The translations under genes and the position numbers were made by a program. From contig DQHV01000082.1 of assembly GCA_003524335.1 (NCBI GenBank), forward strand, positions 4,019-11,608: a DNA stretch of 7,590 nt, given 5' to 3'. Shown piece after piece: positions 1 to 6,882 of this stretch (positions within the stretch are counted from its first letter, which is position 1; the number at the start of each line of letters is the position of its first letter). The stretch comes from Candidatus Aminicenantota bacterium (GTDB taxonomy: Bacteria; Acidobacteriota; Aminicenantia; Aminicenantales; UBA8522). Below the pieces are notes generated by a model, which saw only the letters and a list, made by a program, of their open reading frames with translations, ran no database searches and was not told the origin of the DNA.

Positions 1-1
1 A

Positions 2-1309
2 ACAAAAGACATTTTCCTGGACATGCTCACCGACAGCGGCGTCAACGCCATGAGCGACAATCAGTTCGCGGCTTTTCTCAACGCGGACGATGCCTATGCC
101 GGGAGCATGACCTTCTACGAGTTTGCCGATGCGGTCAAGGATATCCTGGGCTACCAGTATGTGATGAACGTGCATCAAGGGAGAGCCGCCGAACACCTTC
201 TGGCCAAGATATTCGGCAAGCCCGGGGGCGCCGTCATCACTAACTACCATTTCACCACGACCAAGGCCCACATTGAAGTCACCAGCGGCTCGGCCTGTCT
301 TGAGCTCTATGCGGATGAAGCCTTGAAAACAAAGAGCACTCATCCGTTCAAGGGGAATATGGATATTCAGAGGCTCAAGGACGCCATTAAGAAGTGGGGA
401 AAAGACAAGATCGGCTATGTCCGCATGGAGGCGACGACCAACCTGCTCGGCGGACAGCCGTTTTCGATGGAAAACCTCAAGGAGGTCAGAAAGGTTTGCG
501 ACCAGCATGGTCTCCTCACGGTCATGGATGGCAGCCTGATCGCGGAGAACGCCTATTTCATCTGGAAGAGGGAGAAAGAGTACCAGAACAAGACGGTTGC
601 CGAGATCATCAAAGAAATGTGCAGCCTGGTCGACCTCTTCTACCTCAGCGGAAGAAAGAATACCTGTGTCCGGGGCGGGTTCATCGCGACCAACAAAAAG
701 GAATTGATCGAGCAGTTGGAGCCCTGGCTGCCCCTCTACGAAGGGTTCTACACCTACGGCGGGATGTCGATGAGAGAGATCGGGGCCATGGCCGTAGGAT
801 TGCGCGAGATGGTCGATCCCGCGGTCGCCGGCTGCTCCATCGAACAGATCAAGTATTTCGTCGAGAAACTCGACGGGATGGGCATTCCGGTAGTCACTCC
901 TCCCGGGGGGCTGGCCTGCCACGTCGATGCCCGGAAATTTGTCAATCACATTCCCAAGGAACACTATATCGCCGGGGCTTTGACGGCCGCGCTTTATATC
1001 GCTTCCGGTGTCAGGGCCATGGAAAGAGGCACCATCTCCACGGACCGGGCCAAAGACGGCAAGGAAGTCTATGCCGACCTCGAACTCACCCGGATTGCCC
1101 TGCCCAGAAGAGTCTATTCGATATCCCATATCGAGTACATCATCGACAGACTCAATTGGATATATAAAAATCGAGAACTGATCAAAGGACTCCGGTTCAT
1201 CTCTGAACCCCCCGTGCTCAGGTTCTTCTTGGGCAAGCTGGATGCGCTGGATAATTGGGGCAGGAAATTCTGTGACGTTTTCAAAAAAGACATTGGAGGG
1301 ACGTGGTAA
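2..1309 (+). CDS. Beta-eliminating lyase, tyrosine phenol-lyase/tryptophanase family (5' partial)
   Basis: PLP-dependent enzyme of the family that splits tyrosine to phenol, or tryptophan to indole, plus pyruvate and ammonia. The frame is open to the left edge and already matches the family before the first ATG (position 23), so the true start lies upstream and that ATG (Met-1 below) is internal. Visible hallmarks: LTDSG at 2-6, the Tyr of AYAGS at 25, HQGR at 51-54, NLLGGQP at 140-146, PLP-contact Asp169, the Schiff-base lysine in SGRKN (Lys212), GVRAMERG at 329-336 and LPRR at 360-363. The Arg of MERG (335) is the residue that marks tyrosine phenol-lyase; tryptophanase usually has Ile there. 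Against recalled references, the Arg three residues after the Asp is Leu172 and a conserved active-site His is Leu297, so the substrate is uncertain. The stop overlaps the next gene. Family assignment is firm, specificity is not. Confidence 0.92.
   Translation, partial: TKDIFLDMLTDSGVNAMSDNQFAAFLNADDAYAGSMTFYEFADAVKDILGYQYVMNVHQGRAAEHLLAKIFGKPGGAVITNYHFTTTKAHIEVTSGSACLELYADEALKTKSTHPFKGNMDIQRLKDAIKKWGKDKIGYVRMEATTNLLGGQPFSMENLKEVRKVCDQHGLLTVMDGSLIAENAYFIWKREKEYQNKTVAEIIKEMCSLVDLFYLSGRKNTCVRGGFIATNKKELIEQLEPWLPLYEGFYTYGGMSMREIGAMAVGLREMVDPAVAGCSIEQIKYFVEKLDGMGIPVVTPPGGLACHVDARKFVNHIPKEHYIAGALTAALYIASGVRAMERGTISTDRAKDGKEVYADLELTRIALPRRVYSISHIEYIIDRLNWIYKNRELIKGLRFISEPPVLRFFLGKLDALDNWGRKFCDVFKKDIGGTW
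1295..1300 (+). promoter_or_regulatory. Ribosome binding site for the TrmO-like gene
   Basis: GGAGGG lies inside the end of the upstream lyase gene, only 2-3 bases before the GTG at 1303. This spacing is unusually short. No other ATG, GTG or TTG occurs in frame before the conserved IGVVHSPF block, so the site together with the GTG decides the start and points to translational coupling. Confidence 0.5.
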
Positions 1310-1779
1310 GGAACGCGCCGAAGAATATAAAACTGAAGACCATCGGCGTCGTCCATTCTCCGTTCCATGTCCGCGAGGACATCGACCCCCGCCGGAACTT
1401 CCGGCCAAACGGCTTCTCCGACGTCCGGGGCGAGCTCGAGATCGACCCGGCCTATGCGGCCGGGCTCAAAGATATCGCCGGCTTCTCCCACTTGATCGTC
1501 ATTTTTGCCTTTCACAAGTCAGGACTCGGCCACCTCCTCGTCAAGCCGCCTTTCGAGAGCCGGCGGCGGGGCGTGTTCTCCACCCGTTCGCCGCACCGGC
1601 CCAACCCGATCGGGATGACGGTGGTCCGGCTCCTCGGGCGCCGGGGGAACGTCCTCCGAGTCTCCGGGATCGACCTGCTCGAGGGCACTCCGGTCCTGGA
1701 CATCAAGCCCTACACCTCCCGGGACAGCAAGCGCGGAGTCAAACACGGCTGGATGCGGACCTCGGTTCTGAATAGATAA
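1303..1779 (+). CDS. TrmO/TsaA-like tRNA t6A37 N6-methyltransferase (UPF0066 family)
   Basis: A 158-residue protein of the TrmO (TsaA/VirR, UPF0066) family, a SAM-dependent beta-barrel enzyme that in E. coli methylates t6A37 of tRNA-Thr. The N-terminal IGVVHSPF (14-21), the signature GVFSTRSPHRPNPIGMT (90-106) and the DIKPY motif (133-137) are all present and in the right order. The E. coli protein is about 235 residues with a C-terminal extension; this one has only the core domain, as in short archaeal and bacterial members. It starts with GTG and overlaps the last 7 bases of the lyase gene, so the two are probably co-translated. The functional link is unclear: some family members are neighbours of metal or cofactor genes and may act on other substrates, so exact tRNA specificity is inferred. 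Confidence 0.9.
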   Translation: MVRNAPKNIKLKTIGVVHSPFHVREDIDPRRNFRPNGFSDVRGELEIDPAYAAGLKDIAGFSHLIVIFAFHKSGLGHLLVKPPFESRRRGVFSTRSPHRPNPIGMTVVRLLGRRGNVLRVSGIDLLEGTPVLDIKPYTSRDSKRGVKHGWMRTSVLNR

Positions 1780-1858
1780 TCGCCCTAAAAGAGATAGGGG
1801 ATATCGTTTCCCGGGGTGGATCGCTTCGGGTCTGGGATGGCCTGGAAAGAGGGCTGTT

Positions 1859-3877
1859 ATGACAGATAAAGAATCAAAGGTCGCTCTGGCCTCTTTGTCC
1901 ATCCTGCTGGCCGCCGCTGGGCTGCTTTCCCAGGACATCCTCAGCAGCCTGGGCCAACAGCAGGATTACATCAGCCGGAGGATCTCCTCCTACGATAGAA
2001 GCGGAGGGAACCGCGACTCGCTGACCATCGAGCCCGGCGCCACGGCCGTCCTGGCCGAGATCCCCGGCCCCGGCGCCGTCCACCACATCTGGGTCACGAT
2101 CGCCGCCGAGCCGTTCTACGGACGCAAGCTCGTCCTGCGGATGTACTGGGACGGCGAGACCGCGCCTTCGGTGGAGGCGCCGGTCGGCGACTTTTTCGGC
2201 GTCGGCCACGGCCTTAACCGAAGTTTCAGTTCCCTCCCCCTCAACTGCTCGAGTGAGGGCCGGGCCCGGAACTGCTATTGGCAGATGCCCTTCCGCAAGT
2301 CCGCCCGCATCACCGTGACTAACGAAGGCCGGAACCCCGTGGCCGCCTTCTATTACTATGTGGACTACCGAGTACTTAAAGAACTCTCAGAGTTCACCCC
2401 GTACTTTCACGCCCAGTACCGTCAGGAGATGCCCTGCGCCGCGGACCGGAACTACGTCCTGCTCGAGGCCGAGGGACGCGGCCACTACGTCGGCTGCAAC
2501 CTGAGTGTGCTGCAGCGGGCCATGGGCTGGTGGGGGGAGGGCGACGACATGATCTATGTCGACGGCGAAGAAACGCCGTCCCTCCACGGCACGGGCTCCG
2601 AGGACTACTTCTCCGACGCCTGGGGCATGCGCGAGGACGAGAACCCGTTCTATGGCTGCCCCCTCCAGGAGGAGGATTTCCAGGCCGGTTCCAAGGCGAC
2701 CGTCTACCGTTTCCACATCCCCGATCCGATCCCGTTCAACCGATCGATTCTGGTGACCATCGAACACGGCCACGCCAACGATCGCGCCGACAATTTCTCG
2801 TCCGTGGCCTACTGGTACCAGGCCGAACCGCACAAACGATTCCCTCCCTTGCCCCTAGTGGATCAAAGGCTCCCCTTTGCGCTCGAGCCGCCGGACAGCT
2901 TCATCCGGCCCAACTGGGAGAAAAAGGAATCCCCGGCGGGCGCCGCCTTCGAGGACAGGCAGAAGGGATTGGCCTTTGAATCGGGGAGACTTTCCCCGCT
3001 CGTGACGTCGTTCTACGGCCGGGACGGCTCTCGCTACACGGCCTTGACGACCGAGGGAGCGCGGGCCGACGATGCCAAGAGCGGAACAGAGGCCCGGCTG
3101 ACATTCCCCGTGGAGGTCAGGGAGCGCTATGACATCGACCTCTACTTCCTCAAGGGGCCGGCCAGGGGAGAGGTCACGGCCTTCGCGGCCGGAGCGGACG
3201 GGAAGCCGCTCTGCGCCGGCCTGGACGGATATGCCCCCGAGACCGGGATCGCCAGGCTATCCATCGCCGGAGTCCTGCTCGAGGAGGAGGCCAACACCAT
3301 CAGCTTGCGCGTCACCGGCAAAAACGAAAAAGCGCTGGGCGCGGAGATGGCCTTTGTCGGCCTGAGCCTGGTCCCGGCCGAGCGCCGTTTTATCACCGAA
3401 TGGTCGCTCGTCGGACCGTTCGACGCTCCCGATATGGACTCTCTTGCCGTCGTCTATCCCCCGGAGAAAGAGATCGCGCTCGACAAGAGATACCGCGGCA
3501 AGGGTGGGATGGAGGTCGCCTGGAAAAAGGTCGGCGCCCTGCCTAACGGCTCGATGAACCTGAACGATCTCTTCCAGCCGAACGAACAGGTCTTGATCTA
3601 CGGCCTGGCCTACGTCCATTCGCCCGACGATCGGACCACCCACATCCTCCTCGGCAGCGACGACGGGGTGCGCGTTTGGCTCAACGACACGCTCGTCCAC
3701 TCTAACCCGGCATACCGGGGCCACTATCCTGACCAGGACAAGGTCAAAGTCCCGCTCCGCAAAGGATGGAACAAGGTCCTTATCAAGGTGCTCCAGGGCG
3801 CGGGAGGCTGGGGCTTCTCCATGCGCTTTGCCGACCCCGACGGCGTCCTGCGGTACGCTTTGGAGCCGAAAGAATGA
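1859..3877 (+). CDS. Secreted GH172 (DUF2961) glycoside hydrolase-like protein
   Basis: A 672-residue protein. Residues 1-25 form a signal-peptide-like leader: charged start, then the hydrophobic stretch VALASLSILLAAAGLL (8-23). Residues about 38-325 match DUF2961, now GH172, known from difructose-anhydride (alpha-D-fructofuranosidase) and bacterial D-arabinan-degrading enzymes. The family hallmark GTGSEDYF is at 244-251; Glu248 is the likely catalytic acidic residue, and the IEHGHAND segment (301-308) is also typical. A linker/beta-rich part spans about 330-505. A C-terminal module (510-672) has the pattern WSLVGPF, then GSDDGVRVWLND (599-610) and GWNKVLIKV (636-644), as in PA14/galactose-binding-like accessory domains that bind sugars. 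AAAGAGGG at 1846-1853, five bases before ATG, supports the start. It follows the TrmO gene by 79 bases and may be a separate unit. No other carbohydrate gene is nearby, so the substrate glycan cannot be named. Confidence 0.9.
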   Translation: MTDKESKVALASLSILLAAAGLLSQDILSSLGQQQDYISRRISSYDRSGGNRDSLTIEPGATAVLAEIPGPGAVHHIWVTIAAEPFYGRKLVLRMYWDGETAPSVEAPVGDFFGVGHGLNRSFSSLPLNCSSEGRARNCYWQMPFRKSARITVTNEGRNPVAAFYYYVDYRVLKELSEFTPYFHAQYRQEMPCAADRNYVLLEAEGRGHYVGCNLSVLQRAMGWWGEGDDMIYVDGEETPSLHGTGSEDYFSDAWGMREDENPFYGCPLQEEDFQAGSKATVYRFHIPDPIPFNRSILVTIEHGHANDRADNFSSVAYWYQAEPHKRFPPLPLVDQRLPFALEPPDSFIRPNWEKKESPAGAAFEDRQKGLAFESGRLSPLVTSFYGRDGSRYTALTTEGARADDAKSGTEARLTFPVEVRERYDIDLYFLKGPARGEVTAFAAGADGKPLCAGLDGYAPETGIARLSIAGVLLEEEANTISLRVTGKNEKALGAEMAFVGLSLVPAERRFITEWSLVGPFDAPDMDSLAVVYPPEKEIALDKRYRGKGGMEVAWKKVGALPNGSMNLNDLFQPNEQVLIYGLAYVHSPDDRTTHILLGSDDGVRVWLNDTLVHSNPAYRGHYPDQDKVKVPLRKGWNKVLIKVLQGAGGWGFSMRFADPDGVLRYALEPKE

Positions 3878-3897
3878 AAGGCCAATTCAGTGAGCGC

Positions 3898-3953
3898 GAA
3901 ATTCGGGGACATGACCGGATTCTCTGGAATTCGGATCGTGTCCCCAGAATTTC
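3898..3953. repeat. REP/RAYT-type palindromic element
   Basis: The left arm GAAATTCGGGGACA (3898-3911) faces the right arm TGTCCCCAGAATTTC (3939-3953), complementary except for one bulged A at 3946. Pairing continues inward with one bulge to a second stem, CCGGATTC (3915-3922) with GAATTCGG (3927-3934), closing on a 4-base loop. Nearly all 56 bases fold into one hairpin. GGGGACA/TGTCCCC-cored palindromes of this size are typical of the repeats moved by REP-associated tyrosine transposases, but no transposase lies here. It sits between the GH172 and transglutaminase-like genes, with TTTT at 3957-3960, and may also weaken read-through. Only one copy is visible, so repetitiveness is inferred. 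Confidence 0.65.
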
Positions 3954-3982
3954 GTGTTTTATAAAACTCAGAAGGACTTGAT

Positions 3983-4606
3983 ATGGAAACCTGGGCCAAA
4001 GGGGAATTGCGCTTATTCGGCAGGCTCTCCAGCCCGATCGAGATTCAGCGCTACCTGAACAGGATGGCCTATGATCCGGATTACGGCGCCCGGTCGCCGC
4101 GTTGGATCATCAAGGAAAGAAAGGCTCACTGTTTCGAGGGAGCGATCTTCGCGGCGGCCGCCCTGCGCCAGCTCGGCCATCGGCCGCGCCTCGTCGACAT
4201 CCGTTCCTGGAACGACGACGACCATGTCATCGCCGTGTTCAAAGAGCGCGGGCTCTGGGGCGCCGTGGCCAAGTCCAACTTCACGTTGATCCGCTTCCGC
4301 GAACCGGTCTACCGGTCGCTCCGGGAACTCGTCATGTCCTATTTCGACGTCTATTTCAACGCGCTCGGCGATAAAACGATGCGCAGCTATTCGCTCCCGC
4401 TCGATCTCAGCCGGTTCGACGGGCGGGACTGGATGACGACCGACGAAGACCTGGAGTATATCGGAGATAAACTGAATGCTCTCAAGCACATCCCCGTTAT
4501 CACACGAGGTATGATCCGCCGTCTCAACCGGGCGGACGGAGATCTGGTCAAGGCCGGCCTGCTGGGCGCAAAACCGGAAGGCCTATACAGGCCAAAACGA
4601 CACTAG
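3983..4606 (+). CDS. Transglutaminase-like (Cys/His) domain protein, function unknown
   Basis: A 207-residue protein without signal peptide or membrane segment, so probably cytoplasmic. The segment KAHCFEGAIFAAAALRQLG (47-65) looks like the cysteine helix of the transglutaminase/papain-like fold, with Cys50 as nucleophile. DDDHVIAVF (78-86) supplies His81 on the following strand, and Asn99 of WGAVAKSNF is a candidate third residue. This spacing is shorter than in classic transglutaminases but common in small bacterial homologues of unknown role, which may be proteases, amidases or cross-linking enzymes. The rest, rich in Arg/Asp and with SYFDVYFN at 119-126, is not recognised. AGAAGGA (3970-3976), six bases before ATG, fixes the start. 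It follows the GH172 gene after the palindrome and converges on the methyltransferase gene. Fold moderately sure, function open. Confidence 0.75.
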   Translation: METWAKGELRLFGRLSSPIEIQRYLNRMAYDPDYGARSPRWIIKERKAHCFEGAIFAAAALRQLGHRPRLVDIRSWNDDDHVIAVFKERGLWGAVAKSNFTLIRFREPVYRSLRELVMSYFDVYFNALGDKTMRSYSLPLDLSRFDGRDWMTTDEDLEYIGDKLNALKHIPVITRGMIRRLNRADGDLVKAGLLGAKPEGLYRPKRH

Positions 4607-4622
4607 TCGGCCGACCGGGGGC

Positions 4623-5315
4623 CTACCACACTCCCGGGATCAGTCTAAACCTCACCTTCCGGGCATACTCTTTGTAGCCGAGCAGCTCTGCCTGCAGTGT
4701 CTTGTCTTCAAGGGAGGTGCGAAGGATAAAGAGCCCGACGATGACCAAGGCGGGGACGAGGGCAAACAGAGAACCCAGGGCCACGGGAAGACAGACAACG
4801 GATAGGATAACCGCGACGTACATTGGATGGCGGACATACTGATAAGGTCCCGTCGAGCAGACCCTGTGCCCGCGCTCCGTCTGAATCCTGACCACCGAAG
4901 AGGCAAAAGTATTTTCTCTCATCACCCAAAAAACCAAAAGCATCGCCAGGATGAGGCCGGCGAAGCCAAAGAGGATCAGGCCGAAGGGCACTCGGGACCA
5001 GCGGAAGCGCACTGCGTCCAACCCGGCCATGATGGGCATTGCGACCAGAAAAACGCTGTAGGCGCGGATGAGCGTCCGATCCCAAGGCTTGACGTCTTTC
5101 TGGGGGGAGGCCCGCTCTTTCAGGAGAGCCGGGTCCTTTTTTTTCGCCCATGAGAAAAACCCCGCGACCGCCGACAAATAGAGCGCTAGGAAGACCCAGG
5201 CCTGGGGCCAACGTAGCGTACCGGCAGGGACAAAAAAGACAGCCAGGAGAAGCGCGATCCCGAAGGTCGCCCTCAGGATGATTTTTTTCCCTGCCAACGG
5301 ATGATGTTTGACCAT
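4623..5315 (-). CDS. Isoprenylcysteine carboxyl methyltransferase (ICMT/PEMT)-family membrane protein
   Basis: A 230-residue integral membrane protein. Hydrophobic segments fall near residues 12-32, 39-56, 83-100, 110-132 and 168-198. The conserved C-terminal half has NTFASS (135-140), ERGHRV (147-152), GPYQYVRHPMY (156-166), an acidic EDKTL (203-207), and GYKEYARKVRFRLIPGVW (213-230). This is the usual SAM-binding end of the ICMT / phospholipid N-methyltransferase superfamily. Bacterial members rarely have a proven substrate; lipids or other hydrophobic small molecules are likelier than prenylated proteins. The ATG directly abuts the TAG of the upstream B3/B4 remnant (no intervening base), and GGGAGG at 5327-5332 lies 11 bases upstream inside it, so translation is probably coupled. 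It is the last gene of the - strand unit; no clear terminator is seen in the 16 bases before the convergent gene. Confidence 0.88.
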   Translation of the reverse strand: MVKHHPLAGKKIILRATFGIALLLAVFFVPAGTLRWPQAWVFLALYLSAVAGFFSWAKKKDPALLKERASPQKDVKPWDRTLIRAYSVFLVAMPIMAGLDAVRFRWSRVPFGLILFGFAGLILAMLLVFWVMRENTFASSVVRIQTERGHRVCSTGPYQYVRHPMYVAVILSVVCLPVALGSLFALVPALVIVGLFILRTSLEDKTLQAELLGYKEYARKVRFRLIPGVW

Positions 5316-5459
5316 CTACGCTTCCGCCTCCCGCAGCAGCGAAACGACCTCGCTCGGCGACTCTCCGTTTGTGACATCATAGGCGAGAACGACACCGCGA
5401 GCATATCCGGGGAAGCGAGCGAATATCTCATCGGCTATGGAATAAAATAGCTCTGTCAT
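5316..5459 (-). pseudogene. Truncated B3/B4 (PheT-like) domain protein, N-terminal 47 codons
   Basis: A 47-codon reading frame. Residues 13-47, with FPGYARGVVLAYDVTNGES at 16-34 and SLLREAEA at 40-47, match the start of B3/B4 tRNA-binding-domain proteins, stand-alone relatives of phenylalanyl-tRNA synthetase beta that are normally about 220-240 residues. The frame ends with TAG immediately before the ATG of the methyltransferase, and the rest of the domain is absent. AGAGAGG (5468-5474) sits 8 bases before the ATG, so it could still be translated. The start lies 23 bases after the stop of the aminotransferase gene, so it is in the same unit. The likely history is a deletion or recombination that removed the 3' part. 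Alternatively it now serves as a leader peptide coupling the flanking genes. Family match is good over this short length; loss of function is inferred. Confidence 0.68.
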
Positions 5460-5482
5460 AGCTCGATCCTCTCTCCAGTCCT

Positions 5483-6640
5483 TTAATCGCTCGTTGATAA
5501 TCCTACCAGCGTCGCCCCCAATGGCACGCGAACGCCCTTGTACCGCAAGAATTCCTCGACAGCCACAAGAAAATCCAGCAGGTACTCCCGCGTGGCCGCC
5601 TTGCCCAGATGTCCCACCCGGAAAATTTTGCCCGCCAGCTCACCCAGTGCCCCGCCGATAACCAGCCCGCGTTCTTCCTCCAGCCACTGGCTGAATTCCG
5701 CCACCCCGAACTCAGGTCGCACCTTGACGGCGGTGACGATCGGCGCGGCGTACTCATCGGGCACGAACATCTCAAACCCCGCGTTGCGCAGGCCCGTGCG
5801 CACTATCCGGCTGGCCCGAATATACTTGGCCAGGTGCTCCTCGAGCCCGCCTTCGACGATCTTGCGCAATCTGGCCAGCACCCCCAGCAGGATGTTCACG
5901 GGCATGGTCACGGGAGTGGGATGCCAGGAACCCCATTCCTGGGCATAGTGGCGCCAGGTTTTGAGGTTGAGATACCATCCATGTCCCAGGCCGGGTTGAC
6001 TGTCCACCAACTCCCAAGCCCGCGGGCCGACGCTCACAAAACCAACGCCAGGCAGCGCTTCCAGGCATTTGTTAGATGCCGTCACACAGACGTCAATGCC
6101 CCACTCGTCAACGGGCAACTCGATGCCGCCCAGCGAGGACACCGCATCCACCACGATCACCCGGCCGGCCTCGCGGACCGCCTCGGCCAAAGCGCGGAGC
6201 GGATTCACCACCGTTGTGGCCGTTTCGTGATGCACCAGCGCCACCGCCCGCGCTTCGGGATTCTCGCGCAGCCGCCTCCGCAACTCATCCGGGTCGAGCG
6301 GCTGGCCCAGCGGCGCCGCAAAAGGTACAACGGTCAGCCCGTAGGCCTCCGCTATGGCGACCAGGCGCTCGCCGAAGAAGCCGTTGTGCCCGACGATAAT
6401 CTTCTGACCGCTCGCCAGCAGGCTGCCGATGGCCATATCGTGAAGGGCCGAGGCGGGGCCGGGAACCATGAACAGGTCATTCCGAGTCTTGAAGACCTGC
6501 CTGAGGAGATTCACGAGTTCATTGTAAATCTCCATCCATCCCGGGCCGTAATGCCGCAGCATCGGCCGCGCCGCCGCCGCGAGGACATCCTCGTCCACAT
6601 CGCCCGGGCCGGGCGTAAAGAGTTTGAAATGCCGGTTCAT
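5483..6640 (-). CDS. Alanine-glyoxylate / serine-glyoxylate-type aminotransferase (class V, PLP)
   Basis: A 385-residue fold-type I aminotransferase that would transfer an amino group from Ala, Ser or a similar donor to glyoxylate or pyruvate in the cytoplasm. Visible family marks: FTPGP at 8-12, the cofactor-binding segment GPASALHDMAI at 61-71, HHETATT at 137-143, VVDAVSSLGG at 163-172 with pyridine-binding Asp165, the Schiff-base lysine in ASNKCLEALPGVGF (Lys191), and FRVGHLG at 340-346 with the carboxylate-binding Arg341. Length and domain order are normal. Donor specificity (alanine, serine, ureidoglycine) cannot be read from the sequence. AGGAG, as CTCCT at 6651-6655, lies 10 bases before the ATG. 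First gene of the - strand unit, behind a candidate promoter at 6694-6723. No serine-cycle or purine-degradation genes are nearby to decide the role. Confidence 0.92.
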   Translation of the reverse strand: MNRHFKLFTPGPGDVDEDVLAAAARPMLRHYGPGWMEIYNELVNLLRQVFKTRNDLFMVPGPASALHDMAIGSLLASGQKIIVGHNGFFGERLVAIAEAYGLTVVPFAAPLGQPLDPDELRRRLRENPEARAVALVHHETATTVVNPLRALAEAVREAGRVIVVDAVSSLGGIELPVDEWGIDVCVTASNKCLEALPGVGFVSVGPRAWELVDSQPGLGHGWYLNLKTWRHYAQEWGSWHPTPVTMPVNILLGVLARLRKIVEGGLEEHLAKYIRASRIVRTGLRNAGFEMFVPDEYAAPIVTAVKVRPEFGVAEFSQWLEEERGLVIGGALGELAGKIFRVGHLGKAATREYLLDFLVAVEEFLRYKGVRVPLGATLVGLSTSD

Positions 6641-6693
6641 GGTCCGTTATCTCCTGGCCAAAAGCGGTCTGATTTGGGGCTTTTCCCAGCTTC

Positions 6694-6723
6694 ATTCTAT
6701 AAGAAACCAGAGAAACGAGTCAA
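6694..6723 (-). promoter_or_regulatory. Candidate sigma70 promoter of the aminotransferase unit
   Basis: Read on the - strand, TTGACT (6723-6718) is followed after 18 bases by TAGAAT (6699-6694); TATAGA with a 16-base spacer overlaps it. Transcription would begin near 6687, giving a leader of about 45 bases to the ATG at 6640. It is in an AT-rich island and is the only good promoter-like pair just upstream of the aminotransferase gene. Confidence 0.5.
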
Positions 6724-6728
6724 AAACG

Positions 6729-6745
6729 GTAAAAAAGACGGCCTT
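6729..6745. other. AT-rich hairpin between divergent promoters
   Basis: A run TAAAAAAG faces CTTTTTTTTA around a five-base ACGGC loop. The stem is almost all A-T, so it is weak, but it carries T-runs on both strands and could act as a modest bidirectional terminator. It lies between the divergent - strand (6700) and + strand (6880) promoters. Nothing else was recognised in 6746-6850. Confidence 0.25.
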
Positions 6746-6852
6746 TTTTTTATTGTTATGTCCGAAAACGTGTCAGAAAAGGTCCTATTCCCGGGCAAAA
6801 GCTGCTGCCGATACCCCGCCGCTAGAATTTTTTAGAAATTGAAAAAAAATGC

Positions 6853-6882
6853 TTGCATGCAAGAAAGAAGCTGTGTTATAAT
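6853..6882 (+). promoter_or_regulatory. Sigma70-type promoter with palindrome over the -35
   Basis: TTGCAT (6853-6858) and a perfect TATAAT (6877-6882) are separated by 18 bases. The expected start is about 6888-6890. The perfect 12-bp palindrome CTTGCATGCAAG (6852-6863) covers the -35 element, a position typical of a repressor operator. No regulator gene is in the window, so the cognate protein is unknown. Confidence 0.65.

Noticed and set aside
394..1167. 257-codon + strand frame inside the lyase gene
   Set aside because: Arg/Gly/Pro-rich out-of-frame shadow of the conserved lyase.
1780..1858. Possible promoter before the GH172 gene
   Set aside because: A GATAAT-like hexamer at the end of the TrmO gene has no matching -35; only the ribosome site is supported.
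4580..4593. GGCCT/AGGCC hairpin near the end of the transglutaminase-like gene
   Set aside because: Only five base pairs, inside coding sequence and without a proper T-run, so not called a terminator.
5609..6835. 408-codon open frame on the + strand opposite the aminotransferase
   Set aside because: It is antisense to a clearly conserved PLP aminotransferase, rich in His/Pro/Arg/Gln as expected from a shadow frame, and has no family motif.
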